Of a stretch of DNA of 64,000 bases, positions 16,043-25,199 are shown piece by piece. The translations under genes were made by a program, and so were the position numbers. The notes beneath the pieces were generated by a model that saw only the letters and a program-made list of their open reading frames with translations, was not told where the DNA came from and did not search any database. The stretch's first letter is position 1, and the number at the start of each line of letters is the position of its first letter. Location of the stretch: the NCBI RefSeq assembly GCF_900112425.1, contig NZ_FOLP01000019.1:1-64000 (forward strand), in the 5' to 3' direction. The DNA comes from Variovorax sp. OK212. GTDB taxonomy: Bacteria; Pseudomonadota; Gammaproteobacteria; Burkholderiales; Burkholderiaceae_C.

Positions 16043-16187
16043 GGTCGCCTGCTCGGGTCGTTGTCGCTCAGGCAGATGGTAGAGACAACGCCGCCCGACG
16101 TGGGCACGGGTTTGCGCGCTTGCGAAAGACGCATGCGCCGCACACACAGCACACGCCCCACAAGCCGCAAACGTGGCTCGCGGCGCG

Positions 16188-17450
16188 CTAGCGATTCTCT
16201 CGATGCACCACGCCGTGCTCGTCCGTCCACCGCCCCGACCACGTCAGCGGATACAGCTGCTGCTGCCAGAACCCCTTGGGCACGTAGTCGCCCACCACGC
16301 CGTAGTTGTCGGGCCAGATCTTGTTCTTGTCCGCCTTCACCGCGGTGCCGAACAGGTAGTCCCAGAACGCGAAGTGCGCCGCGTAGCAACGGTCGAGCCC
16401 TTCGGCGTCGCGGCTGTGGTGCCAGTGGTGGAAGTTGGGCGTCACGATCAGGTAGCGAAGCGGCCCCAGCCGCACCGACGCATTGGTGTGGTTGAACACC
16501 GCCTGCACGCCCGCGATGACGATGTACACGTTGATCACGTTCTGCGAGAAGCCCAGCAGGAACGCCGGCGCGAGGATGACCACGGTCGACAGCACCGTCT
16601 CCACGCCGTGCGTGCGGCTGCCCGAGATCCAGTCCATGCGCTCGGCGCTGTGATGGATGGAGTGCAGCCGCCAGCCGATCGCGGTCTCGTGATAGAAGCG
16701 GTGCAGCCAATAGCGCGCGAAGTCGGTGACCAGCATCAGCAGCAACAGCGCATAGCCGAACGGCAGGTTGCGCACCCAGCCGCGCAGCGTGTCCTGTGCG
16801 CCGGGCTGCACGCCCGCGAACATGCCGCTCACGCCGTAGAGAACTGCGTAGACCAGGAACAGCGTGAGCCCCACCAGCAGGTGGCCCGTCACGAAGTACA
16901 TGAAGTCGGTCTGCCACTCCTTGCGGAAGATCGGCATCGCGGGCCGCAGCGGCTTGAGCTTCTCGATGGTGGTGAACAGCAGCGTGGTCGCCAGCAGGTC
17001 GAAGATGAACCAGTCGACACCCAGGTACGGCATGTTCGCCGGCAACGGCCCCGCGGGCAGCCAGCCATGGCCCGTGGCACTCACGCCCAGTTGCGAGCCG
17101 ACGACCGCCACGGCCAGCCAGAACAGCGCCCATGCCGACAGCCGCCGCACGCGGTTGAAGACGATGTTGGTCAGCGCCAGCGCGCCGCACACCACCATGG
17201 CCACCAGCAGCACGGTGCGCATGGCGTCGAAGCTCAGCACCTCGCGCACCTTGGGCGTGCTCAGGAAGGCCGGGAACTGGAACATCAACACGCCCAGCAT
17301 GCTGAAGTTGGCCAGCACCAGCGCGATCATTCCGCTGACCATGCCCTTGCCGCGGTGCAGCGGCCCGTGCGAAAGGGCGAGGTCGACGCCCTTCCTGATT
17401 TCCTGGGCGACGTCGTTCTTGAAGCGTTCTGCGGGGGAGGGAGTGGGCAT
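16188..17450 (-). CDS. Fatty acid hydroxylase / sterol desaturase family membrane protein
   Basis: 420 residues from ATG 17450 (an in-frame GTG at 17486 is also possible). At least seven transmembrane segments. The di-iron histidine boxes are present in order: HRFYHE, HSIHHS, and TPNFHHWHHSRD. DFARYWLHRFYHETAIGWRL and QAVFNHTNASVRLGPL are typical of the bacterial branch. It is an integral-membrane oxygenase acting on a lipid; substrate unknown. The upstream esterase gene ends 48 bases before, in the same direction, so the two may act on related lipids. Confidence 0.85.
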   Translation of the reverse strand: MPTPSPAERFKNDVAQEIRKGVDLALSHGPLHRGKGMVSGMIALVLANFSMLGVLMFQFPAFLSTPKVREVLSFDAMRTVLLVAMVVCGALALTNIVFNRVRRLSAWALFWLAVAVVGSQLGVSATGHGWLPAGPLPANMPYLGVDWFIFDLLATTLLFTTIEKLKPLRPAMPIFRKEWQTDFMYFVTGHLLVGLTLFLVYAVLYGVSGMFAGVQPGAQDTLRGWVRNLPFGYALLLLMLVTDFARYWLHRFYHETAIGWRLHSIHHSAERMDWISGSRTHGVETVLSTVVILAPAFLLGFSQNVINVYIVIAGVQAVFNHTNASVRLGPLRYLIVTPNFHHWHHSRDAEGLDRCYAAHFAFWDYLFGTAVKADKNKIWPDNYGVVGDYVPKGFWQQQLYPLTWSGRWTDEHGVVHRENR

Positions 17451-17498
17451 GGGGAACCGGTCGTTGAGTGGCGACCGAGTATCCACGCGCGCTGCCTG

Positions 17499-18596
17499 CT
17501 AACGCCCCAGGTGCCGGTCGAAGAACCTCGCGATATCGCCAAATGCTTCTCGGGTTTCCGGTGCGTCTGGACTCAGCCCGTACTGCGCGTGCGACTGGCC
17601 TTCGTAGACATTCAGGTCCGCCTCGACACCGGCGCGCCGCAGCTTGCGGTGCGTGCGCACGGTGTTCGACAGGAACAGGTCGCGCGTGCCCGTGGTCAGG
17701 ATCGCGGGCGGAAAGCCCTTGAAGTCGCCGTAGATCGGCGACAGCTGCGGGTCCTTCAGGTCGCGGCCTGCGGCATAAAGCAGCGCGGCGCGCCCGAGCC
17801 AGCCGTCCCACGTCACGAGCACGTTGTCGATCCACTCGTTGGTCTGGTAGGTGTCGCCGACCTTCGCGATGTCGGACCACGGCGTGCCCGGTGCGATGGC
17901 ACCCGGCAGCGGCACGTTCTCGGCCTTGGCGCGCAACACCAGCGCAAGCGTCATCGCGCCGCCGGTCGAGGTGCCGAACACCGCCATGTTCTTCGCCCGG
18001 TTGGTCTTGAGCAGTTCCTTCCACACGGCCATGGCGTCGTCCATGGCGGCGGGGTACGGGAAGTCGGGCGGCATGCGGTAGTCGACCGACACGACCTTGT
18101 AGCCGCCGATGCTCGCAAGCAGCAGCGCCTCGGGCAGCGCCGACTCGCCCGGGCCGAACACGTAGCCGCCGCCGTGCACATGCATCAGCAGACGCTTCTC
18201 GTTGCCCGGCGCGATCTTGTTGGGCGTGACGATGAAGGCGTTGACGCCGGCGATCTTCACCGACTGCACGCTCACTCCGAGCTTCTGCTTCATCGCCGGG
18301 ATCGCCGCGATCACGGGCGCGGCGCGGCGGTTGATGAGCTCTTTCCATTCAGCCGCGTCCTTCGGCGCCGCATTGAAGTGCGCGGGGTACGGCGCCGCGA
18401 TCAGCGCCTGCATCTGCGGGCTCACCTCGCTGGTCGGCACCGGGCTGAGCTGCGCGGGCGATCGGCGCGCGCCGGGTTGCGCATTGGCCGTGCCTTGCGC
18501 GCTGGCCTTCTCGGCGTAGGTCTGCGGGACTTGCGAACAGGCAGAGAGCGCCGCCGCGGCAAGCAGCGCCGCGATGTGCAGGGTTCTGGGGATCAT
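17499..18596 (-). CDS. HSL-family alpha/beta hydrolase lipoprotein (carboxylesterase)
   Basis: 365 residues starting MIPRTLHIAALLAAAALSAC, a lipoprotein signal; AGGAGAAGG precedes the ATG by five bases. The hormone-sensitive-lipase signatures are clear: MHVHGGGYVFGPGESA (HGGG oxyanion hole), VFGTSTGGAMTLALVL (nucleophile Ser), TTGTRDLFLSNT (Asp) and VYEGQSHAQYG (His). An outer-membrane or periplasmic ester hydrolase for short acyl esters is expected. The next gene downstream is the fatty acid hydroxylase. Confidence 0.86.
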   Translation of the reverse strand: MIPRTLHIAALLAAAALSACSQVPQTYAEKASAQGTANAQPGARRSPAQLSPVPTSEVSPQMQALIAAPYPAHFNAAPKDAAEWKELINRRAAPVIAAIPAMKQKLGVSVQSVKIAGVNAFIVTPNKIAPGNEKRLLMHVHGGGYVFGPGESALPEALLLASIGGYKVVSVDYRMPPDFPYPAAMDDAMAVWKELLKTNRAKNMAVFGTSTGGAMTLALVLRAKAENVPLPGAIAPGTPWSDIAKVGDTYQTNEWIDNVLVTWDGWLGRAALLYAAGRDLKDPQLSPIYGDFKGFPPAILTTGTRDLFLSNTVRTHRKLRRAGVEADLNVYEGQSHAQYGLSPDAPETREAFGDIARFFDRHLGR

Positions 18597-18842
18597 CGCC
18601 TTCTCCTGGATGTTTCCTGGGGTTGTCGCGGAATGCGGCAGCGGATGCGCCGGCGCGCGTGGATGCTCGCATCGCCCTTGCATGGCAAGCCCCCGTTGAA
18701 ACCCCAAGCGTGTCCTTGCCTGGCGAGTGACATGTAGACCAACGACTTAAGAATCGATGCACGACGGGCGAAGACGTGGCGTCGTCCTACAAGCCCCCAA
18801 GCGCGACCTGAAGCCGGCCTTTGGTCACGAGCCGGTGGTTCT

Positions 18843-19616
18843 TCAGGGCCGCGGCTCGAGGTCCGCGGACACGCCGCCCGCCGCATCCACAGCGGCTATG
18901 TCGGAAGCGCTCTCCCTCCCCATGCCCATGCCCATGCCGACGCCGGCCAGGCCACCGCCCGCACCCGCCGCACCGGCACCTCCCGCGCCGCCGCCCTTGG
19001 CACCGCTGCCGCCGCGCGCGCCAGCCGTGCCGCCACCTTCGCCGCGCGACGGCGTGCCCTTCGCGCGCAACGGGCCCTGCTTGGGCACGCCGAGTTCGGC
19101 GGGAAGGGGGTCGAGGTCGAGCACGTCGCGGATGAAGGTGCGCAGCGCAATCACCAGTTCCGCCGTCTCCACGGTGCGGCCCGCGACCATGTCGTTGGCC
19201 GCCTGCGTCGCCAGCCGCACCTGCGTTTCGGTGCCGAGCAGGATCACGTCGGACAGCGCGGCCTCCACCGCATCGCGGATGCGGCGGCGGCGGTCCGACG
19301 CGGGCATGTCGGCGCGCGCCGGGCCGTCTTCATCGGTCGCGGGCACGTCCGTCACGGCACCCGCGCGCTGGCGCAGGTCGCGAAGGTGGCTCGGGTCCAC
19401 GGCCAGTTCACCGGTGAAGGAACCACCGAGCACCTTGTAGGCCGCGATGAGCGTCTTCAGCCGTTCGTTGATCTGCCGGTTCTGCCGCTCGCGCCGCTGC
19501 TGCACGCCGTGCATGACCAGCAGCCGGATGCCGACCGCAATGGCCGACACGAGCACCAGCCCCAGCAAGGTCGAGAGCAGGCCTTGCCAGGAACTGAAGT
19601 CGAGCGCGTTGCGCAC
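18843..19616 (-). CDS. Membrane-anchored protein with Gly-rich C-terminus, unknown
   Basis: 257 residues from a GTG. One transmembrane segment near residues 13-36 (LLSTLLGLVLVSAIAVGIRL) is followed by a charged cytosolic helix region (VMHGVQQRRERQNRQINERL and DRRRRIRDAVEAALSDVILL) and FIRDVLDLDPLPAELGVP. From about residue 190 the chain is Gly/Ala-rich (GGAGGAGAAGAGGG) and ends with a MGMGMGMG tract. No domain recognised. It follows a small membrane gene by 22 bases. Confidence 0.65.
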   Translation of the reverse strand: MRNALDFSSWQGLLSTLLGLVLVSAIAVGIRLLVMHGVQQRRERQNRQINERLKTLIAAYKVLGGSFTGELAVDPSHLRDLRQRAGAVTDVPATDEDGPARADMPASDRRRRIRDAVEAALSDVILLGTETQVRLATQAANDMVAGRTVETAELVIALRTFIRDVLDLDPLPAELGVPKQGPLRAKGTPSRGEGGGTAGARGGSGAKGGGAGGAGAAGAGGGLAGVGMGMGMGRESASDIAAVDAAGGVSADLEPRP

Positions 19617-19638
19617 CGGGGCCGCGAGCCGGTGCGAA

Positions 19639-19911
19639 TCAGAGGCGGGCCGGCCGCTTGGCGACCGCCAGGGCCAGTGCGAGGCCCACCACCGCCGCGC
19701 CGCCCAGCAGTTTCACGGGGCTGCTCGTCACGCTGCGCACGGCCCTGCGGCACGCGGCCCCCCAGCCGCCGCGCGTGGGGGACAGCAAGGCGCGCTCCTG
19801 CGGCGTGGTCGCGCGCAAGGCGCTCGGGTTCTCCTCGTCCTCGAGCACGGCCTGGGACACGTCGAGTTGCGTGATGGCATCGGGATGGCGTGGGGGCGTC
19901 GTGGGGTGCAT
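19639..19911 (-). CDS. Small single-pass membrane protein, unknown
   Basis: 90 residues from an ATG with AAGGA nine bases upstream. A polar N-terminus (HPTTPPRHPDAITQLDVSQ) is followed by LRATTPQERALLSPTRGGWG and a C-terminal hydrophobic helix (LLGGAAVVGLALALAVAK) ending in basic residues. It looks like a tail-anchored partner of the next gene, which is also membrane-bound. No family recognised. Confidence 0.6.
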   Translation of the reverse strand: MHPTTPPRHPDAITQLDVSQAVLEDEENPSALRATTPQERALLSPTRGGWGAACRRAVRSVTSSPVKLLGGAAVVGLALALAVAKRPARL

Positions 19912-20018
19912 GGTGGGTGATCCTTTTCATCGGGATGGTGTCGAGCGACGAGCTTGCGTCGCTTCACGGCCCCCGCCCATGCGCGAGGGCTGACGCTCCG
20001 AGTAGGCCAAATGCCCGC

Positions 20019-21032
20019 CTACAGTGGCGCAATGCTCGCACTCTTCATCATCCGTCCCGTCAGTTCGATCTCATGCCGGATCACCTGCAGATAGCCCTCC
20101 GGCGTCGACGGCGTGACCTGGCTGCCCAGCTCCGTCATCGCCGCGATCACCCGCGGGTCTTTGAGCATGCGGCTGAACACCTCGTAGATGCGCGCGGCAA
20201 TCGGGTCGGCGGTGCCGGCCGGCAGCGAGAGCCCGCCCCACGACGTGAGCTCCACGCCCTTCAGCCCCTGCTCGGCCAGCGTGGGCACGTCGGGCAGGCT
20301 GGCGTTGCGCTTGCCCGCCGCGACGCCCAGCGCCCTGAGCTTGCCGGCCTTCACGTGCGGGTAGGCCACCGCGAAGATCGGCATGCCGAAGCCCACCTGG
20401 CTGCCCAGCACCGCATTGACCAGCTCCGACGCGCCCTTGTACGGCACGTGCGTGGCGCTGATGCCGGCGGCATTCAGGAACAGCTCCACGCCGAGGTGCG
20501 AGGGCGTGCCCACGCCGCCCGAGGCGTAGTCGAGCTTGCCGGGATTGGCGCGCGCCCTGGCGATGAGGTCCTGCAGCGTCTCGATGCCCGAGGCGGGGTG
20601 GACGACCAGCAGCACGTCGGACGTGGTGAGCCGCATGACGTGGCGAAAGTCCTTCATCACGTCGTAGCCGGGGCTGCGGTACATCAGCACGTTCGCGGCC
20701 ATGGGCGCGGCGGAGTAGATCCAGGTGTAGCCGTCGGGCGTGGCACGGGCCACCTGGCGCGCGCCGATGTTGCCGGCGGCGCCGCCCTTGTTCTCGATGA
20801 TGATCGGCTGGCCCAGCAGGCGGCCTGCCGCCTCGGCGAGGATGCGCGCGCCGGTGTCGGGGCCGGTGCCGGCCAGGTAGGGCACCACCCATTTGATGGG
20901 GCGGCTGGGCCAGGGGTCGGCGGCCCGGGCGGCGTTCGCGAGCGGCAGCAGGGGCGATGCGGCCAGTGCGCGGCACAGCGCGCGGCGTGAAAGGTCGATG
21001 CAGCCGTTGAGGTCGATGAGGTCGTTGTTCAA
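20019..21032 (-). CDS. Bug-family tripartite tricarboxylate receptor (TctC-like)
   Basis: 337 residues with an export signal ending NAARA. PWPSRPIKWVVPYLAGTGPD, PIIIENKGGAAGNIGARQVA, TPDGYTWIYSA, THVPYKGASELVNAVLGSQV and GKRNASLPDVPTLAEQG are the standard Bug signatures. It is a periplasmic binding protein, usually for carboxylates. No TctA/TctB membrane genes are adjacent, as is common for Bug proteins. It is the last gene after the acyl-CoA ligase and dehydrogenase, suggesting it binds the same acid these enzymes process. Confidence 0.9.
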   Translation of the reverse strand: MNNDLIDLNGCIDLSRRALCRALAASPLLPLANAARAADPWPSRPIKWVVPYLAGTGPDTGARILAEAAGRLLGQPIIIENKGGAAGNIGARQVARATPDGYTWIYSAAPMAANVLMYRSPGYDVMKDFRHVMRLTTSDVLLVVHPASGIETLQDLIARARANPGKLDYASGGVGTPSHLGVELFLNAAGISATHVPYKGASELVNAVLGSQVGFGMPIFAVAYPHVKAGKLRALGVAAGKRNASLPDVPTLAEQGLKGVELTSWGGLSLPAGTADPIAARIYEVFSRMLKDPRVIAAMTELGSQVTPSTPEGYLQVIRHEIELTGRMMKSASIAPL

Positions 21033-21080
21033 TTCGCTTGTCTCCGGATCGTTTGGTCTTGTATTTCGTTCGGGCCCGGC

Positions 21081-22358
21081 CTACGGCGTCTCGCCGAGCA
21101 GCTCGCGCGCGATGATGTTCTTCTGTATCTCGCTGGTGCCCGTGAGCACGCGGTACATGCGCAGCATGCGGAACAGGAACTCCACGCGCCGGCCCTGCAC
21201 GATGCCCTCGCCGCCGTGGATCTGCACCGCCGCGTCGGCGATGCGAAAGGCCGCCTCCGAGCAGAACAGCTTCGCCATCGACGCATCGGCGCGCGCGTCG
21301 CCGCCCGCGTCGAGCTGGCGCGCGGTCGAGAGCATCAGCGCGCGCGCCGCGGCCAGTTGCGTGGCCATGTCGGCCAGCGAATGCTGGATGGCCTGGAACT
21401 GCGCGATGGGCTGGCCGAACTGCCGGCGCGTGCGCGCATAGTCGCGTGCGTCCTTCAGCGCGACGGTGGCCAGGCCCACCATGCCGGGGCAATGCAGCAG
21501 CCGGTTGACGGTGATGCGGCCCAGCGCCAGCGCCAGGCCGCGCCCCGGCTCGCCGATGAGGTTGGCCGCGGGCACGCGGCAGTCGGTCAACAGGATGTCG
21601 CCGGTGGTCGACTGGCCGGCCATCGTCTTGTAGCCGGTCTTCACCTCCACGCCGCTCTGGCGCAGGTCGACGAAGAAGGCCGAGATCTCGCGGCGCTCGG
21701 GGCTGTCGGAGGTGGAGGCCATCAGCACCGCGAAGTCCGCGAAGGGCGAGCCCGAGATGAAGCGCTTGCGCCCGTTGATGACGTAGGTGTCGCCCTCGAG
21801 GCGCGCCTGCGTCTGCAGCGCGCCGGGGTCGGAGCCGGCCTCGGTCTCGGTGAGCGCGAAGCAGATGGCCTTCTCGGCCTGCGCCACCGGCACGATGAAG
21901 TTCGCGAGCTGCATCGGCGTGGCGTAGCGCGCCAGCGCGCCCACGCGCGGCGGGCCGCTGAGTTCGCCAAACACATGCGGCGCCAGCGGCGAGCCGCTCG
22001 CGTAGATCGACTCCTTGATCAGCACGTGGTCGAGCAGCGAGAGCCCGAGGCCACCCATCTGCGTGGGCAGCGTCATGCCGTAGAAGCCCAGCTCGTGCGA
22101 GCGGCGCCACACGCGCCGCAGCGTGGCCCTGTCGGCGCCGTGCTCGTGGTCGATGCCTTCTTCGCGCACCAGCGTGGCCAGCTCGCCGTGCAGGAAGTCG
22201 CCGATGCGCGCGATCAGTTCGGCCGCGCGTTCCGAGCCTTCGAAGGGCCCGTCGAACAGCGGCGAGCGCACGCTGGAAGCAGCGGTGGCCGAGGTTGCGA
22301 CCGTGGTCGTGGCCGTGGCCGTGGCCCCGGGTTCGGATGAGATGACTTGTGTGTTCAT
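21081..22358 (-). CDS. Acyl-CoA dehydrogenase family flavoprotein
   Basis: 425 residues starting MNTQVISSEPGATATATTTV, with an unusually Ala/Thr-rich N-terminal leader of about 30 residues. FAD and substrate motifs: ICFALTETEAGSDPGALQTQ, KRFISGSPFADFAVLM, YARTRRQFGQPIAQFQAIQ, VQIHGGEGIVQGRRVEFLFR and TGTSEIQKNIIARELLG. In my hand alignment neither usual position of the catalytic base carries Glu: the residue before GTSEIQ is Thr, and the helix-G site reads VNRLL. The gene starts 14 bases after the ligase stop, so the two enzymes probably act in sequence on a CoA ester. Confidence 0.85.
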   Translation of the reverse strand: MNTQVISSEPGATATATTTVATSATAASSVRSPLFDGPFEGSERAAELIARIGDFLHGELATLVREEGIDHEHGADRATLRRVWRRSHELGFYGMTLPTQMGGLGLSLLDHVLIKESIYASGSPLAPHVFGELSGPPRVGALARYATPMQLANFIVPVAQAEKAICFALTETEAGSDPGALQTQARLEGDTYVINGRKRFISGSPFADFAVLMASTSDSPERREISAFFVDLRQSGVEVKTGYKTMAGQSTTGDILLTDCRVPAANLIGEPGRGLALALGRITVNRLLHCPGMVGLATVALKDARDYARTRRQFGQPIAQFQAIQHSLADMATQLAAARALMLSTARQLDAGGDARADASMAKLFCSEAAFRIADAAVQIHGGEGIVQGRRVEFLFRMLRMYRVLTGTSEIQKNIIARELLGETP

Positions 22359-22372
22359 GGCAGTGCGGCTCC

Positions 22373-23968
22373 TCAGTTCACGCGGCGGTCGTGGCCGGCC
22401 CAGTACGGCGACTGGATCAGCTTGCGCGCGATCTTTCCGTTGGCGTTCTTCTGCAGCGCCTCGACGAACTCGATGCGGCGCGGGCGCTTGAAGCCCGCGA
22501 GCCGTTCGGCGCAGAAGGCGTCCAGCGTGGCCGCGTCCGCGGCCACGCCGGGCTTCAGCACGATGTGCGCGGCCACGGCCTCGCCCCACTTGTCGTCGGG
22601 CACGCTGAACACGCAGGCCTCGTCGACCGCGGCGTGCTGGTACAGCACCGCCTCGACCTCCGACGGGTACACGTTGAAGCCGCCGCTGATCACCATGTCC
22701 TTCTTGCGGTCGACGATGTAGATGTAGCCCTCGTCGTCGGCGCGCGCCAGGTCGCCCGTGTGGTAGCGGCCGTTCTTCAGCACCTCGGCCGTGAGCTCGG
22801 GTGCGCGCCAGTAGCCCGCGAAGATGTCGGCGCCGCCCACCACGATCTCGCCGATTTCTCCGGTGGCCACCGGCTGGCCTTCGTCATCGACGATGTCCAC
22901 CTGCGACTCGAGAAACGGCCGCCCGCACGACGCGAGCCGCCCGGGCATGGCGGCGCGCGCGAACAGGTGGTCTTCCACGCTCAGGCCGCACACGCCCGAG
23001 GTCGTCTCGCCCGCGCCGTAGCCCTGCGAGAGCACGGGGCCGAACACGTCCATCGCCTGCATGATGCGGGCCGGCGCCATCGGCGCGGCGCCGTAGCCCA
23101 GGCGCCGCAGGTCGGGCAGCGGACGGTAGCGGCCCTGCACCTCGGCCAGCAGCATGTTGATCATGGTCGGCACCATGAAGGTGTGGGTCACGCGCTCGCG
23201 CTTCATCTCGGCGATGAAGCGGCCGGGGTCGAAGCCGCCGAACAACCGGATCGTGGCGCCGCTGCACAGCGCCGGCACCAGCTGCATGCCCGACGCGTGC
23301 GTGATCGGGCCCACCAGCCCCAGCAGGTCGCCGGGCTGCAGGTTGTCGGCGCGCATCAGGAACTTGCGCAGTTGCGCGAGCCGGTTGCCGAAGGTCTGCA
23401 TCGCGGCCTTGAGCACGCCGCTGGAGCCCGAGGTGTAGTGCAGCACCGCGAGCTCGTCGGCGCGCACCCGCGCCGGCGTGAAGCGGTCGCTGGCGCGCGA
23501 GAGCATGCCTTCGTACGACGCCGGCGAACCGTCCGCGGCGTCGAGCAGCAGCAGGCGCGGCGCGGCGCCCTTGAGCAGCGGCAGGAAGCCCTCGGCGCGT
23601 TCGGCGGTGGTGACGATCAGCGTCGCCTCGCTGTTGGCGATGACCTCGGCCACCTCGACCGGTGCGAGCCGCGCGTTGATCGGCGCCTTCACCAGCGCGG
23701 CCTTGTAGCAGGCCAGTTCGAGCTCGACGATCTCGATGCAGTTGGGCAGGTACACGCCCACGCGGTCGCCGCGCTGCAGGCCGAGGCCGCACAGCGCGTT
23801 GGCCAGGCGGTTGGAGCGCTGCTCGAGTTCTTCGTAGGTCACCGAGCGCTGCGCGCTGGTGACGGCCAGCCGCTTGGCGTGGATGCGGGCGGCCCGGGAT
23901 GCGAGCTCGCCGACGTTGGCGATCCCGGGGGCGATCTGCGGGTCTATCTGGGGGGCTGTGGTTTGCAA
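22373..23968 (-). CDS. AMP-forming acyl-CoA synthetase
   Basis: 531 residues. I place the start at a TTG (23968) preceded by AGGAGA; the upstream in-frame ATG would give a non-conserved Arg-rich leader. Adenylation motifs: LHYTSGSSGVLKAAMQT (A3), GYGAGETTSG (A5), RYHTGDLARADDEGYIYIVD (A7), DRKKDMVISGGFNVYPSEVE (A8) and KNANGKIARK with the A10 lysine. It activates a carboxylic acid to its CoA thioester with ATP. The substrate is unknown; the dehydrogenase and Bug receptor that follow suggest a shared catabolic acid. Confidence 0.88.
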   Translation of the reverse strand: MQTTAPQIDPQIAPGIANVGELASRAARIHAKRLAVTSAQRSVTYEELEQRSNRLANALCGLGLQRGDRVGVYLPNCIEIVELELACYKAALVKAPINARLAPVEVAEVIANSEATLIVTTAERAEGFLPLLKGAAPRLLLLDAADGSPASYEGMLSRASDRFTPARVRADELAVLHYTSGSSGVLKAAMQTFGNRLAQLRKFLMRADNLQPGDLLGLVGPITHASGMQLVPALCSGATIRLFGGFDPGRFIAEMKRERVTHTFMVPTMINMLLAEVQGRYRPLPDLRRLGYGAAPMAPARIMQAMDVFGPVLSQGYGAGETTSGVCGLSVEDHLFARAAMPGRLASCGRPFLESQVDIVDDEGQPVATGEIGEIVVGGADIFAGYWRAPELTAEVLKNGRYHTGDLARADDEGYIYIVDRKKDMVISGGFNVYPSEVEAVLYQHAAVDEACVFSVPDDKWGEAVAAHIVLKPGVAADAATLDAFCAERLAGFKRPRRIEFVEALQKNANGKIARKLIQSPYWAGHDRRVN

Positions 23969-24059
23969 GTTGTCTCCTGGATGCCCGTGCCACGGCACGG
24001 GATGGAGACGACTTTGGCAGCGCAAGGCGCGCAACAACAAATACGGATTGCTGATGCGC

Positions 24060-24082
24060 GGCCATCAAAAAGGTTGATGGCC
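24060..24082. promoter_or_regulatory. 9-bp inverted repeat with LysR box (T-N11-A)
   Basis: GGCCATCAA (24060-24068) and TTGATGGCC (24074-24082) are exact inverted copies around five bases. The inner ATCAA-N5-TTGAT satisfies the LysR T-N11-A rule. It lies 92 bases upstream of the ligase start and 23 bases after the LysR stop codon. A binding site for that LysR protein is favoured; a transcription terminator is the alternative, but no T-run follows. Confidence 0.5.
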
Positions 24083-24105
24083 CGGCCGGCTCGGCGCGTC
24101 CGGCG

Positions 24106-25140
24106 CTATGGCCTGGCGGCCGTGCCCGGCGTGGCCGGCGTGCGCCGCTTTCCGAACAGAAACTCCGCCTCCCATCGTCCCGACGCGATCATGCGGCGCG
24201 TCTCGTCGACCAGCACGTCCATCACCGCCTGGGTCGCGGGGTCGGGTTCGCGCGCCGACGGGGTCGCAAGGAAGTAGGTGCGCGCCAGGTCGGGCTGCAC
24301 CACGCGCGCCACCAGCCACTGCTTGCCGCCCGGCGACGCGTCACCCATGGCGCAGGCGGGCGAGAAGGTGAAGCCCGCGCCGGCCAGGTACAGCGAGCGG
24401 ATCACGCGCGCCGAGTCGTGCTCGTGCACGATGTTGAGCTCCAGCCCCAGGTCGGCCGCGGTGCGCTCGACCTGCGCGCGAATGCTGAAGCGGCGCGACT
24501 GCAGCACCAGCGGCAGGCCAGCCGCGCGGGCGAAGGGCAGCTCGGGGCGCTGCACCGCGGCGGCCTTGCCTTTCGCCGCCTTCCTGCCGGCGGGCTGCAC
24601 CGTCATGGCCGCGACCTTGCCGTCGGCGTCGTGGCCGCAGACGAACATCGCTTCCCGCGCGAAGGGCTTCACGTCGAGGCCGTTGACGTATTCGGTGTCG
24701 ACCAGCAAGCCGATGTCCGCGCGCCGCTCGACCATGGCCTTGCGCACCATCAGGCTCAGGTCGTCGATGACGAACACGCGGATGCGCGGGTGCGACTGCT
24801 TCAGCCGCGCCAGCACCGGCCCGAGCAGCAGCGAGGCCAGCAGGAACGGCACCGCCACCGTGACCGAGCCCTCGGGCCCGTCGGGCGCGCGCTGCAGGCG
24901 TTCGCGCATCGCGCTGGCGTCCGACAGCAGCCTGCGCGCGTCCTGGTAGAGCTGCAGCCCGGCCGCCGTGGGCGTGACGCCCACGTGCGAGCGCTCGAAG
25001 AGCTGCGTGCCGAGCTCGACCTCGAGCTTCTTGATCTGCGCCGTGAGCGCCGGCTGCGCGACGTACAGCGCGCCCGCGGCACGCGACAGGCTGCCCGCCT
25101 CGAGCACGGCGATGAAATAGCGGAGGGATCGGAGTTCCAT
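24106..25140 (-). CDS. LysR-family transcriptional regulator
   Basis: 344 residues. MELRSLRYFIAVLEAGSLSR, AAGALYVAQPALTAQIKKLE and LFERSHVGVTPTAAGLQLYQ form the HTH. The effector domain carries an insertion near residue 195 (MTVQPAGRKAAKGKAAAVQR) that lengthens it beyond the usual 300. It lies upstream of, and co-oriented with, the ligase/dehydrogenase/Bug genes and is their probable regulator via the inverted repeat at 24060-24082. The style resembles Nac/Cbl-like members, but I would not name it. Confidence 0.85.
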   Translation of the reverse strand: MELRSLRYFIAVLEAGSLSRAAGALYVAQPALTAQIKKLEVELGTQLFERSHVGVTPTAAGLQLYQDARRLLSDASAMRERLQRAPDGPEGSVTVAVPFLLASLLLGPVLARLKQSHPRIRVFVIDDLSLMVRKAMVERRADIGLLVDTEYVNGLDVKPFAREAMFVCGHDADGKVAAMTVQPAGRKAAKGKAAAVQRPELPFARAAGLPLVLQSRRFSIRAQVERTAADLGLELNIVHEHDSARVIRSLYLAGAGFTFSPACAMGDASPGGKQWLVARVVQPDLARTYFLATPSAREPDPATQAVMDVLVDETRRMIASGRWEAEFLFGKRRTPATPGTAARP

Positions 25141-25199
25141 GGCCCCGCGATTCTGTACCCAGGCCGCGCCCTCCTTTCGCCCTGCTTTTCTTGCCGTCT

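Noticed and set aside
15739..18348. 869-codon minus-strand frame over the lipase and hydroxylase genes
   Set aside because: It is an out-of-frame shadow of two genes with clear catalytic motifs.
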